A stretch of DNA of 64,000 bases from a bacterium (lineage in GTDB: Bacteria > Krumholzibacteriota > Krumholzibacteriia > JACNKJ01). The notes under the pieces are model-generated. The model saw only the letters and a program-made list of their open reading frames with translations, searched no databases and was not told the DNA's origin. The stretch covers positions 310,001-374,000 of the forward strand of contig JAAEPZ010000764.1 of NCBI GenBank assembly GCA_024231955.1, given 5' to 3'. The translations under genes were made by a program, and so were the position numbers. Of the stretch, positions 43,815 through 52,803 are shown piece by piece; within the stretch, counting starts at the first letter, position 1, and the number at the start of each line of letters is the position of its first letter.

Positions 43815-45251
43815 CTAAAACTGGATTTCAGTGCTGAGCTTCAACGCGGGCGCCGGAGCGATCTGGGTTACGACATCTACCTTCAGATGACTGGTCAGAT
43901 TGCCTCCGCCGCCGATTGCCAGTAGAGGAATCGGCAGGAGAGAGCCATCCCAGTCCTCATCGTCCGAGACGAACTCCGGCGAGCAGAGGATGCCGCCGAG
44001 CGATAGGGAGAAGTGAGAGGTATAAAGCCCCAATTTGAGCATGTGGTTGGGATTGAGTTCGAAATGAGCATCGAGATAATCCAGCGAGAAGTTGCCCCAG
44101 AAACCCTGATAATCCAGCGTGGTGGTCAGGGGGCCCGTGAAGAGGGCCAGGCCGAGGGCCATGCTGCTGGGGAACTCGATGCCGAGTTCATTGTCTACCG
44201 GACTCTCGATGTTTTCCGTCTCCGTCGGACTTGAGAGGGACAGGTTTTCGGGGTCGAGTCCGTCATCGTCGTCGTAGGCCACGAGGCGATGAAGGACAAG
44301 TTCGGTATCGCCTTTCATGGAGAGCTTGTGCCCCAAGCTGATATTCGCGCCGACGGCCAGCCGCCTCAGAGGGTGCCAACCGCCGCCGAGGCGCAGTGTC
44401 CAGGTATTGCCCTTGTAGTCGCCCATGACGCTCTGATCGAGGGAGCTTTCCCAGGGATCATTGGGATCGCCGAAGATGAACTCCCTGCCGCCTGTGGCCA
44501 TCAAGCCCTCGATATCGACGAGACCCGTTACGCGACCACGGCAGGCCAGCCAGTCGACGCCGATTCCTGTCCAGAGGTTCGGCAGGGGATGATTGCTGAT
44601 GGCGAACGAGTAGCGCTGCATGTCCATTCTGAATCGGGCAGTGATATCGATGTCGGTGCGCATTCTTACGATTTCGACATCGTCTCCGACCTCCTTTTCG
44701 ATATCCGCCCAGGCCTTGATGCCCGTGCCCATCATCTTGAAGTCCATGTTGAACGCCCTGTCCACCCCGAACGCTATGCTGTAGTATCCCATCGGGATAA
44801 CCAGCGCGGCGGAATGGATCCCGCCCGCATGAGCGAGATTGGCGGCGCTGGATGCATCGGTCAGGACACCGTCATCCTCCATGTGATCCTCCATCGACTC
44901 ATCGATTGACTCGTTGAGCTCCGAATCGAGATCGAACATGGAGGCCATATCCAGGACGAGATTGGGATTGTAATCAATCACCAACAGTGGTCGGGGACAC
45001 ATTGCCGATATTGCCGGATTATGCAGATGGCGACCCGGCCCCGGGTAGATGGGGGCGACACTCGTCTGCAGGCCGGCGGAGCCGGGACCAAACAGAGCGA
45101 GGCTGCCTGCGGTGAAATCGAAGTTGTAGTTTCCTGCTTCGAAGAACTTGATTTTTGCAAGGTCGTTATCATCTTGCCCGAAAGCCGGGGTCGACAGAAG
45201 AGCAATGATAAGGACACATGCGTAATTGATTAGGTACGATTTAGTCTTCAT
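43815..45251 (-). CDS. Putative outer-membrane beta-barrel protein
   Basis: Protein of 478 residues with a signal peptide ending in STPAFG (about residue 25) and a C-terminal TEIQF, as expected for an outer-membrane barrel. The mature part alternates amphipathic strands with acidic loops (SMEDHMEDDGV, YDDDDGLDPEN). I do not recognise the family; the pattern resembles barrels annotated as hypothetical in FCB-group genomes. It precedes the giant repeat gene by 11 bases and, with the PorV-like gene, makes a three-gene operon. GGAGGAGA lies before the ATG. Confidence 0.65.
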   Translation of the reverse strand: MKTKSYLINYACVLIIALLSTPAFGQDDNDLAKIKFFEAGNYNFDFTAGSLALFGPGSAGLQTSVAPIYPGPGRHLHNPAISAMCPRPLLVIDYNPNLVLDMASMFDLDSELNESIDESMEDHMEDDGVLTDASSAANLAHAGGIHSAALVIPMGYYSIAFGVDRAFNMDFKMMGTGIKAWADIEKEVGDDVEIVRMRTDIDITARFRMDMQRYSFAISNHPLPNLWTGIGVDWLACRGRVTGLVDIEGLMATGGREFIFGDPNDPWESSLDQSVMGDYKGNTWTLRLGGGWHPLRRLAVGANISLGHKLSMKGDTELVLHRLVAYDDDDGLDPENLSLSSPTETENIESPVDNELGIEFPSSMALGLALFTGPLTTTLDYQGFWGNFSLDYLDAHFELNPNHMLKLGLYTSHFSLSLGGILCSPEFVSDDEDWDGSLLPIPLLAIGGGGNLTSHLKVDVVTQIAPAPALKLSTEIQF

Positions 45252-45377
45252 GGTAGTTCTCCTCCATTGATGCGTAAGGAGAATTGCAATTCGTATCCCA
45301 TTTCGGTCGCAAATATTCTTGTTTGGGGGAAGGGTCCCCGAGTGCTAATATGCCCGGCATCCCAATGGAGGTCAGAA

Positions 45378-46490
45378 ATGAAGGTTCCGCAGCTGGATCT
45401 GCGCACTCAATATCAGTCGCTGAAAAACGAGATTCTGCCGAAGATCGAAGAGCACTTCGCCAATCAGAGTTTCATTCTGGGACCCACAGTCGATCACTTT
45501 GAAAAGAGCATGGCGGAGTATCTGGGCGTGCCCGATTGCGTCGGCCTGGCCAGCGGCAGTGAAGCCCTGCGGGTGGCCCTTGCGATGTTCGATGTCGGTC
45601 CCGGCGACGAGGTCCTGCTCCCATCCTTCACCTTCTTCGCCACGGCCGGGGCAGTCATCCACGCCGGCGCGACCCCCGTATTCGTTGATGTCGATGAGGA
45701 TTTCCTCATGGATATCACCGATGCCGCCCAACTGATCACCGCCAAGACCAGAGTGATCCTGCCGGTACATCTATATGGTCGCCAATTGCCCTGGCGAGCC
45801 TGGCGGGAGCTGGCTGATGCGCATGGCCTGCGTCTGCTGGAAGATGCCGCCCAATCCGTAGGATCGCGTGATGACATGGGTCGGAGCGGTGCTCTGGGCG
45901 ATCTGGCAGCTTTCAGCTTCTTCCCGACCAAGAATCTCGGTGGTGCCGGTGACGGCGGTCTGCTCTCCGGCCTCGATCCCGAGTTGCTGGCCCGCGCCCG
46001 GCTCTTCCGCAATCATGGAGCCCAGCAGCGCTACTACCACAGCGAGGTCGGCATCAACGGTCGCCTGGACGCTCTCCAGGCGGCGGTATTACAGGTGAAA
46101 CTGGGGCATATCGATGAATGGAATCGGCAGCGTCGCGCCAGGGCTGCGCGCTACAATCAGCTGATCGACGAGGCCGGACTTGCATCGCATGTCACCTGTC
46201 CACGCCTGCCGCGGGGAGAGGAGCATGTCTTCCATCAATACACGCTACGTGTCGGGAACAGGGATCCCCTGCTGACAAGACTTCACGAGAATGAGATCGG
46301 TGCGGCCATCTACTATCCCGTACCCCTGCACAGGCAGGAGTGCTTCAAGGAGTTGCCGTCTGCGCAGCGCTCGCTGCCTGTGACGGAGCGGTTGACCGAG
46401 GAGGTGCTGTCGCTGCCCATCTATCCCGAATTGACGGATGAGCAACAGGTGTTTGTCGTCGATGTCATCAGGGAGTTCTTCGCTGATTGA
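45378..46490 (+). CDS. DegT/DnrJ/EryC1 family sugar aminotransferase
   Basis: PLP-dependent aminotransferase of 370 residues of the family that makes amino sugars for surface polysaccharides. ATG 45378 follows a GGAGG site; an open frame extending to 45267 has no family match. Motifs: VPQLDLRTQYQSL, CVGLASGSEALRVAL, LPVHLYGRQ, EDAAQSVGS, the Schiff-base lysine in FFPTKNLGGAGDGG, and NGRLDALQAAVLQVKL. Substrate (for example a 3- or 4-ketosugar) cannot be fixed. It stands alone between minus-strand genes. The 126-base divergent gap has TTGGGG, 17 bases and TAATAT, a weak promoter candidate. Confidence 0.9.
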   Translation: MKVPQLDLRTQYQSLKNEILPKIEEHFANQSFILGPTVDHFEKSMAEYLGVPDCVGLASGSEALRVALAMFDVGPGDEVLLPSFTFFATAGAVIHAGATPVFVDVDEDFLMDITDAAQLITAKTRVILPVHLYGRQLPWRAWRELADAHGLRLLEDAAQSVGSRDDMGRSGALGDLAAFSFFPTKNLGGAGDGGLLSGLDPELLARARLFRNHGAQQRYYHSEVGINGRLDALQAAVLQVKLGHIDEWNRQRRARAARYNQLIDEAGLASHVTCPRLPRGEEHVFHQYTLRVGNRDPLLTRLHENEIGAAIYYPVPLHRQECFKELPSAQRSLPVTERLTEEVLSLPIYPELTDEQQVFVVDVIREFFAD

Positions 46491-46504
46491 CGCCCGGCGG
46501 CGGA

Positions 46505-47977
46505 TCAGATGCGCTGGCTCAGACGCTGCGCCTCTTTGGATATATCCTCGCGTATATCGGGACCACCTCTGGCGATGCGCATCAGGTCCAGGCGGCTGAT
46601 ATAGCGCGGGGAGAGGAAAGAGCGGACGGCCCCGATCGGAATTCCGGTTGGGTTGTTGAGGATTGCCAGGGGCACTCCGCGGTTGGCTGACCCCGTATAC
46701 ATCTTGCGCGTCCGACAGATGCGCAGGAGTATCTTCAGGGAGCGGGAGCCTCGGGCGATTATCTCCACAACACCGTGTCGGGCGATCCAACCCTCGTTGT
46801 TGAGGATCTTGTCGCAGAAGTTGTCATCCTGCAATCTGCTGCGCAGCAACTGCAGCGGTGTCTCCTCCAGGCGCCATTTCGCGGGACTCATCGGCAGACC
46901 GTCCGGACTGACCCATTCCGACCAGAGCAGATGGGAGAGGTCTACCCAGAACGCATCATCGGTGTTGTTGACCGCCTTGCCCGAGAAGAGCTCTTGCGGA
47001 GGGCGTTTGCTGAGCTGCAGTCGGCCGTTGCGCCAGGCCTGGGGGAGGATGAAAGCTGCGTAGAGGGTCCGTTTGTATTGTTTCGGAGCGAGAGTCCGCA
47101 GCAGTGCAACCCAGGCGGCCGGCTCATTGCCGATCAACTCCGTCGTGTTCATCCATTTGATCCAATTGTACCCGATCAGGTCCGACAGTTGCCCTGAGCT
47201 CCTCAGATGCTTTTGCCAGGCCTTGATGTCCTCCTCGCCCAAAAATTGATCAAGAGGGTGTTTCAGCGCATCGGCGCCCTTTTCGGCGAGAGCCTTGAGA
47301 TCACCCTGCCATTCGTCAAGCGCAACCACGATGGGGAGAAGTCGGGCCAGGGCTTGCGGATCGTAATCGCCGACACTCTCCACAAGGCGACCGCCGCGCA
47401 GACTGGCGGCTTCCCCCTCCAGAATCACGATGTCCGCCAACTCCCTCTCGAAGGGCTTGCTCATCCTTGTTTCCTGCGAGAGGAGCGGTACTAGACGATC
47501 ACCGTAATCCTCGAGACATCTGATGTAATTGTCCTCGGTCGAAGTATCCCGAACAGTGGTTTTCAGACGCTCAATCCAGGCGACCTCATCCGGCAGCGGC
47601 ATTTCGTGAAAAAGCAACTTCCCGCCAAAGCGACGGAGATTCCGCAATTCGGCGATCCGCTCGGGGTAGAGAAAAGTTGTGGGGCGTCCACAGAGCAGAG
47701 TGAACAGCAGCCGCAATCCATCCCGCTCCTCTCTCCAGGCTGAACTCAGAATCTCTTCGAGCAGCCGGGAGCGTTCGTGGATATCCAGATTGGGCAGCTC
47801 TTCCCAGAAGGCGATGCGGCGTAGGCGGGGATTATCCTGTTTGGCAATTGTCATCCCTTTTTTGCCGAGCTTTGGGGCCGAAACGGCCCAGGTATCCAGA
47901 CAAGGGATCAGCCTGGCACCCAGTTCCGGTGAGTTTTGCTCCATCAATTCTGCAAGATGACAGGTGTCAATAGTCAA
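46505..47977 (-). CDS. Protein of unknown function, 490 residues
   Basis: A TTG start at 47977 has GGGAG seven bases upstream. The predicted protein is soluble, largely alpha-helical and rich in Leu, Arg and Glu, with no signal peptide or membrane segment. Leu-rich helical stretches (EELPNLDIHERSRLLEEILS, LAELMEQ) and a C-terminal segment of short helices (EGWIARHGVVEIIARGSR, ILLRICRTRKMY) suggest HEAT-like repeats, but I recognise no family. Codon usage and GC content look like the neighbours, and the frame is long and free of stops, so it is very probably a real gene. It is transcribed towards the DegT gene. Confidence 0.7.
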   Translation of the reverse strand: MTIDTCHLAELMEQNSPELGARLIPCLDTWAVSAPKLGKKGMTIAKQDNPRLRRIAFWEELPNLDIHERSRLLEEILSSAWREERDGLRLLFTLLCGRPTTFLYPERIAELRNLRRFGGKLLFHEMPLPDEVAWIERLKTTVRDTSTEDNYIRCLEDYGDRLVPLLSQETRMSKPFERELADIVILEGEAASLRGGRLVESVGDYDPQALARLLPIVVALDEWQGDLKALAEKGADALKHPLDQFLGEEDIKAWQKHLRSSGQLSDLIGYNWIKWMNTTELIGNEPAAWVALLRTLAPKQYKRTLYAAFILPQAWRNGRLQLSKRPPQELFSGKAVNNTDDAFWVDLSHLLWSEWVSPDGLPMSPAKWRLEETPLQLLRSRLQDDNFCDKILNNEGWIARHGVVEIIARGSRSLKILLRICRTRKMYTGSANRGVPLAILNNPTGIPIGAVRSFLSPRYISRLDLMRIARGGPDIREDISKEAQRLSQRI

Positions 47978-48042
47978 AAATAATCTCCCACTAAGACCAA
48001 TAAGCCGCTCCGGGGAACAATTGCACCCGAAGGGTAGGGTAG

Positions 48043-49857
48043 TCAGCCTGTATGCAAGGATGAGTCCCGGTCGTCAACACCATCCTCCTGCGAGTGGAAC
48101 TGTAATTGGTAGAGTCTGGCGTAGTGTCCTCCGCTCCGCAGCAGCTCGTCATGGTTCCCCTCCTCTACGATCGCACCCTGGTGCATCACGTAGATCAGAT
48201 CGGCATGTCGGACGGTGGAGAGGCGATGGGCGACGACGATAGATGTTCTACCCGACATCAATCTGACCAGCCCCTGCTCAATGAGATTTTCCGTAGCCGT
48301 ATCGACAGAGCTGGTGGCTTCGTCAAGCAGGAGAATCGCCGGATCATATGCCAGGGCTCTGCTGAAGGCGATCAACTGCTTCTGGCCGGTGGAGATCCCC
48401 CCCCCGCGCGCCTGCAGCACGGTCTGGTAGCCGTTAGGCAGGCGCGATATGAAATCGTGCGCACCCACGGCCCGGGCCACCTCCTCGACTCGCGCTTGGT
48501 CGATGGCGGGATCCCCAAGATTGATGTTCTCGGCGATTGTCCCCGGAAAGAGGAAGACATCCTGCAGGACAAGGGCAAATTGACGCCTGAGATCCTGCAT
48601 CCGCACCTTCCCGAGCGGAATACCATCGAGCGTTATGTCGCCTGCATCGGGCTCGTAAAACCGCAACAGCAAGCTGAGGAGAGTAGACTTGCCGCAACCC
48701 GTATAGCCGACCAGGGCCACACGCTGACCCGGTTTGACCCGCAATGAGACATCCCTGAGCACAGGTTCATCGGGATTGTAGCGAAAGTGTACGCCATCCA
48801 GCCGGATGTCGCCCCGGCAGGTCAGCACCTCAACTGGGTCATCCGGATCATCCTGCTCGGGGACCTCATCTATCAGTTTGAAGATCCGTTCGGCGGAGGC
48901 CATCGATGATTGCAGGATATTGAATTTCTCGCTGAGGTCGCTGAGGGGTCTGAAGAAGCGCTGAGCATACTGAATAAACGCGATCAGAACGCCGATGCTG
49001 ACGGTATCGTTGCTCACCCAACGACCGCCCCCAAGAAGCAGCATCGCCACCGTCAAAGTACCGACGAACCGGACCAGCGGGAAGAAATAGGAGAAGTTGA
49101 GAACAGCCTCCATGTGGCTGCCCTTGTGCGCCTCGTTCAGATTCCGGAAATCCCCCAGTGAGCTGTCCTCTTTGGTGAAGACCTGAATGACCTCCATGCC
49201 CGCCAGACGCTCTTGCAGGAAGGCGTTGATTGCGGCTATCCGCTTCTGGATCTGGCGGAAATTCTTACGGAGACGGGTTCTGAAGAACAGCGTGACGATC
49301 GCCAGCAGTGGGGTGACCAGGAAGGTGATCAGGGCCAGCCGGAGATCCATGATCAGCATGATCACCATGATGAAGGTAAGCGTGAAGATATCCCCGAAGA
49401 TGGCCACAAGCCCCGCAGTGAACAGCTCGTTGAGGACCTCGACATCACCGGTGATGCGCGTCATCAGACGCCCCACCGGATTGCGATCGAAGAAGTTGAT
49501 GGGGAGTTTCTGGATGTGGCGGAACAACTCCAGACGCAGATCGAGCATGAATCTCTGGCTGAGGCTTGAGATCTGAATCATCTTGGCGGCGTTCAATCCG
49601 AACTCGCAGAGTATGAAGGCGAGATAGATGAGGACGACATTCAGCAGATAGCCGTGATTACCTCTGGCGATCCCCTCGTCGATTCCGAGGTGGATCAGAT
49701 AGGGGCCGGCCAGCCCCGCGAACGAGGAGAGGGCCAGCAGCAGGATGATCAGCGCCACCTTCATTTTGTGCGGCGTCAGGCGTCGCAGGAAACGGCGCAT
49801 CAAACGGCCGTCGCGCGTGCGCCTGGTGATCTTGTCCTCCTGAATATATGCACTCAC
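48043..49857 (-). CDS. ABC exporter subunit with complete Walker B (heterodimer partner)
   Basis: Fused membrane/ATPase exporter half of 604 residues (MsbA/MdlB-like). Six membrane helices lie in the first 320 residues; the ATPase domain has Walker A GYTGCGKST (about 383), signature ISTGQ instead of LSGGQ (about 487), and Walker B LLLDEATSSVD with the catalytic Glu. The GTG start overlaps the stop of the upstream partner by four bases. The degenerate signature here and the missing catalytic Glu in the partner fall in the same composite site, as in heterodimeric exporters such as TM287/288 and LmrCD. Substrate unknown; lipids or drugs are possible. Confidence 0.9.
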   Translation of the reverse strand: MSAYIQEDKITRRTRDGRLMRRFLRRLTPHKMKVALIILLLALSSFAGLAGPYLIHLGIDEGIARGNHGYLLNVVLIYLAFILCEFGLNAAKMIQISSLSQRFMLDLRLELFRHIQKLPINFFDRNPVGRLMTRITGDVEVLNELFTAGLVAIFGDIFTLTFIMVIMLIMDLRLALITFLVTPLLAIVTLFFRTRLRKNFRQIQKRIAAINAFLQERLAGMEVIQVFTKEDSSLGDFRNLNEAHKGSHMEAVLNFSYFFPLVRFVGTLTVAMLLLGGGRWVSNDTVSIGVLIAFIQYAQRFFRPLSDLSEKFNILQSSMASAERIFKLIDEVPEQDDPDDPVEVLTCRGDIRLDGVHFRYNPDEPVLRDVSLRVKPGQRVALVGYTGCGKSTLLSLLLRFYEPDAGDITLDGIPLGKVRMQDLRRQFALVLQDVFLFPGTIAENINLGDPAIDQARVEEVARAVGAHDFISRLPNGYQTVLQARGGGISTGQKQLIAFSRALAYDPAILLLDEATSSVDTATENLIEQGLVRLMSGRTSIVVAHRLSTVRHADLIYVMHQGAIVEEGNHDELLRSGGHYARLYQLQFHSQEDGVDDRDSSLHTG

Positions 49858-51656
49858 GCTTCGCTCTCCATTTCCCTGAACTCCTCCTCCAGCAACTGTC
49901 TCTCGCTCAACCGCGTATAGAACCCGTTCAGGGCCATCAGCTCTGCGTGCGACCCGCGCTCAGTGATGCGCCCATCCTCCAGGACCAGGATCTGATCCGC
50001 CATCCGCACTGTGGAGACACGGTGACTGACGAGAATCATACTAAAACTGCCCAGACGGTTGCGCAAAGCCTGGAGGATGAACTCCTCGGTGTGGGAATCC
50101 ACACTCGAAAAGGGGGAATCGAGGATGAGCAACCCGGCCCCTTTGAGCAGTGCACGAGCCAGACACAGCCGTTGCTTCTGACCGCCAGATAAATTGATCC
50201 CCCTTTCGCCGATCTGGGTATCCCATGCTTCGGGGAAGGATTCGATCTCATCCAGAATCGCAGTCTCACCGGCAATCGCGGCCAGCGTCGTCTCCCTGTC
50301 AACCGTCTCCCCATCCGCAACTCCGAATGTGATGTTGTCATAGAGGCTTTCGCTGAACAGGAGCGGCTCCTGGCCCACCCAGGAGATCGCGCGTCGCAGG
50401 TCCTTCAGAGGCATCTCCCGGATATCCCGACCATCGAGGATAATGGTTCCCGATGGGGGATCCAGCAGGCGGGGGATAAGTCTGAGCAGGGTGGATTTGC
50501 CGCAACCCGTCGGACCGATGATTCCGACACTGCCCCCCGCGGGTAGCTCGAGATTGATATCGTTGAGTATCCGGACGTCCCCGAAACTGAAATCGAGATT
50601 ACGGATGATCAGCGATTTGCCCATTTGCGAATCGGTACCCGGATTCTCGGCCGGTTGCGGTTCCGAGTTCGGCAGCAGGGGGATGTTCGGCTCCGCATCC
50701 AGCACGTCGAGAATCCGTTTCCAGGCGGCTGAGCCACGCTGCACGACGCCCATGACCCAACCCAGTGAGGCCATGGGCCAACTGAGCATGTTGATGTACA
50801 TCATGAATGCGACCAGATCGCCCAGAGCCATTTGCCCATTTATGACTCCCCGACCGCCATAGAGGAATACGAGAAGCGATACGACCTGGGTAACAGCGAT
50901 CATGGTCGGCATGAAATAGCCCATGAGACGGACGATGGTGAGGTTGTCCCTGAAGAGCCCCTTGCTCTCCCTGGCGAAACTGTCGAATTCCGACTCCTCC
51001 CTGGAGAAGGCCTTGACCACGCGGATACCCGAAAAATTCTCCTGGGCGCGGCTGTTGAGCGTGGCAAACTGCTTCTGGATGTTGGCGAATCCCTTGTGGA
51101 AGCGACTGCTGATGAGGTAGACGAGTGTGCTGAGTACGGGCAGCATGGAGATGCTGATCAGGGTGAGTTTCCAGTTGATCGTGAACATCATCGAAAGGGC
51201 AACGGCGAGAGTCACCGTCGTATTGATGGGATACATGATGCCGGGGCCGAGCAGCAGACGCACCGCATTGATGTCGTTTGTCGCCCTGGCCATGAGATCC
51301 CCGATGGGATTGTGCTGAAACCAGGTCTGATCCATTCCGAGGAGATGTATGAAGTAATCGTTCCTCACCTCGAATTCGATCAAACGGCTGGTGCTGATCA
51401 TCAGCCAGCGCATGAAGAAGAGGCAGACGCCCGCGCCGAGCGCAATCAGGATCAGGAGAGTCACCTGGCTCTGCAGCATGCGATTATCCAGCATGCCCTC
51501 CTGACCGGCTGTCAGATTCAGAGAATCGACTATGCGGCCGACAAACCAGGGTACGGTGATACTCAGCAGATTGTTGACAACAAGAAAAAAAGCCCCGAGC
51601 AGCAGTCTGCCCCGGTGCCTGAGGATATATGGAAGCAGGCGGCCAAGCTCTTTTAT
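49854..51656 (-). CDS. ABC exporter subunit with degenerate Walker B; probable AUA start
   Basis: Second half of the heterodimeric exporter. The first in-frame ATG (51494) would remove the first membrane helix. Open frame continues upstream to a stop at 51672-51674 and encodes a normal exporter N-terminus (KELGRLLPYILRHRG, then a hydrophobic helix to VPWFVGRIVDSL). No ATG, GTG or TTG lies there in frame, but ATA at 51656-51654 stands seven bases after GGAGG, giving 600 residues. The ATPase domain has Walker A (GPTGCGKST), canonical LSGGQ, and Walker B LLILDSPFSSVD, where the catalytic Glu is Ser. The AUA start could also be a sequencing error for ATG. Confidence 0.82.
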   Translation of the reverse strand: MKELGRLLPYILRHRGRLLLGAFFLVVNNLLSITVPWFVGRIVDSLNLTAGQEGMLDNRMLQSQVTLLILIALGAGVCLFFMRWLMISTSRLIEFEVRNDYFIHLLGMDQTWFQHNPIGDLMARATNDINAVRLLLGPGIMYPINTTVTLAVALSMMFTINWKLTLISISMLPVLSTLVYLISSRFHKGFANIQKQFATLNSRAQENFSGIRVVKAFSREESEFDSFARESKGLFRDNLTIVRLMGYFMPTMIAVTQVVSLLVFLYGGRGVINGQMALGDLVAFMMYINMLSWPMASLGWVMGVVQRGSAAWKRILDVLDAEPNIPLLPNSEPQPAENPGTDSQMGKSLIIRNLDFSFGDVRILNDINLELPAGGSVGIIGPTGCGKSTLLRLIPRLLDPPSGTIILDGRDIREMPLKDLRRAISWVGQEPLLFSESLYDNITFGVADGETVDRETTLAAIAGETAILDEIESFPEAWDTQIGERGINLSGGQKQRLCLARALLKGAGLLILDSPFSSVDSHTEEFILQALRNRLGSFSMILVSHRVSTVRMADQILVLEDGRITERGSHAELMALNGFYTRLSERQLLEEEFREMESEA

Positions 51657-51720
51657 GTCAAAACCTCCAGGTTACTCGCAGTAAAGCAAAACCGGACGAA
51701 CTTGACAAGGATGAGGGTAC

Positions 51721-51750
51721 GGAACTTTTCCCATGGACAGAACCGTCTGT
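51721..51750 (+). promoter_or_regulatory. Possible ECF-type promoter upstream of tatA
   Basis: GGAACTT (51721-51727) and GTCTGT (51745-51750) resemble the two halves of sigma-E-type promoters, but the 17-base spacing is about two bases longer than usual. An ECF sigma gene lies 1 kb downstream. Weak evidence. Confidence 0.25.
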
Positions 51751-51801
51751 GAGATATATCGTTACATTGTAGATGAACCTGTTATGGCTGTGGGAGGCAA
51801 T

Positions 51802-52011
51802 ATGCTTGCATTTGGAATGGGCCCGACGGAACTCACCCTGATCGTTTTGGCGCTGCTTTTATTGTTTGGCGGGAAGAAAATCCCCGAACTGGCCAAGGGA
51901 TTGGGATCCGGGATCAGGGAGTTCCAGCACGGCCTCAAAGAGTCACAGGGTGGTAAACCCGATTCGGGCAAAGACGCTTTGGAAGCTGATGACTCCAAGG
52001 ATAACTCCTGA
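51802..52011 (+). CDS. tatA: Twin-arginine translocase subunit TatA
   Basis: Small Tat translocase protein of 69 residues: a short N-terminal membrane helix (LTLIVLALLLLFGGKKIP) followed by the amphipathic helix PELAKGLGSGIREFQHGL, with the characteristic FGxxKIPELAKGLG hinge, and a charged tail. ATG 51802 has GGGAGG four bases upstream; an ATG six codons earlier (51784) is the main alternative. TatA forms the pore for folded proteins. No tatC gene is next to it, so the TatC partner must be elsewhere. Confidence 0.93.
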   Translation: MLAFGMGPTELTLIVLALLLLFGGKKIPELAKGLGSGIREFQHGLKESQGGKPDSGKDALEADDSKDNS

Positions 52012-52055
52012 GACATGCCCTGTTTCAGCAGCCGGATGCCTGCGCGACCATTGGT

Positions 52056-52748
52056 ATGACCAAAGGGCTTGTTTCGATCTGGTTACTGCTGGCCATGCTC
52101 ATTCCTGCTCTATATCCAGCCGACCTGAAGGCTCAGGGTGTGCGGAGAACCGAGAGCGACTGTGGACGCGTGATCAGGGCCCAATGTCTCATATTTCAGG
52201 GACCATTTCACATTAACCTCCCCTTGCTCCTTCTCCATCCCGCCGAGAACAGAGCTTCCGTCAGGTTGTCCTGCCCCTCTAATGCTCTACTGCCGCAGAA
52301 GATCTATCTGGTCAAAGATGGCGATGCGCTTCTGAAATGGGTAGATCCCGCTTCGGCCCGTGATCCTCTTCAGGATGACCATGCCCTGCTTACGGCTATG
52401 AAGGCGCTGCCCGCCGCCGGCTGGGAAGCCCTTTTGACGGGGAGAGACCTGAAGCATTTCATGAAAATCGAGGATGATCCCCACTCCGCGGAGTCAGATC
52501 AGGCTTCAGGTCTCCTGGGGGGGCTACAGGCGCGGTTGCATTATAGTGGGGAGCAAAGTCGCTCACTGACGATTCAGTTGCCGGATGGGGAGTGGCGTCT
52601 GGTCTGGCGCTTGCTGGAGCAGGCCAGGAGAATCATTCTGGATATCCAGTCCCCCGATGGCCGTTTGATTCGGGTTAAATCGCGTCACCCCCGATTGCGT
52701 GAGATAGGGGATGAGGAGTGGCTTTTTGTTACCCCCGTATCCAGATAA
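52056..52748 (+). CDS. Exported protein of unknown function
   Basis: Protein of 230 residues with a clear signal peptide (about 1-27, ending near LKAQ). The mature part contains no recognised domain; two Cys lie near its start (SDCGRVIRAQC) and a third further on (RLSCPSN), and the C-terminal half looks beta-rich (SLTIQLPDGEWRLVWRLLEQ). There is no clear ribosome binding site. It lies between tatA and the sigma factor gene on the same strand, with 44 and 55 bases of spacing, so it may be co-transcribed with tatA. Confidence 0.6.
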   Translation: MTKGLVSIWLLLAMLIPALYPADLKAQGVRRTESDCGRVIRAQCLIFQGPFHINLPLLLLHPAENRASVRLSCPSNALLPQKIYLVKDGDALLKWVDPASARDPLQDDHALLTAMKALPAAGWEALLTGRDLKHFMKIEDDPHSAESDQASGLLGGLQARLHYSGEQSRSLTIQLPDGEWRLVWRLLEQARRIILDIQSPDGRLIRVKSRHPRLREIGDEEWLFVTPVSR

Positions 52749-52750
52749 GT

Positions 52751-52778
52751 GGAACCGCCTGCGAGGGTGATTGTTAGC
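52751..52778 (+). promoter_or_regulatory. Possible autoregulatory ECF promoter
   Basis: GGAACC (52751-52756), 16 bases and GTTAGC (52773-52778) stand 26 bases before the ECF sigma factor gene. The -35 half fits the GGAAC core used by many ECF sigma factors and self-activation is common among them, but the -10 half is poor. Confidence 0.3.
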
Positions 52779-52803
52779 AGGTCGCTAATTCCCAAGGACA
52801 CTT

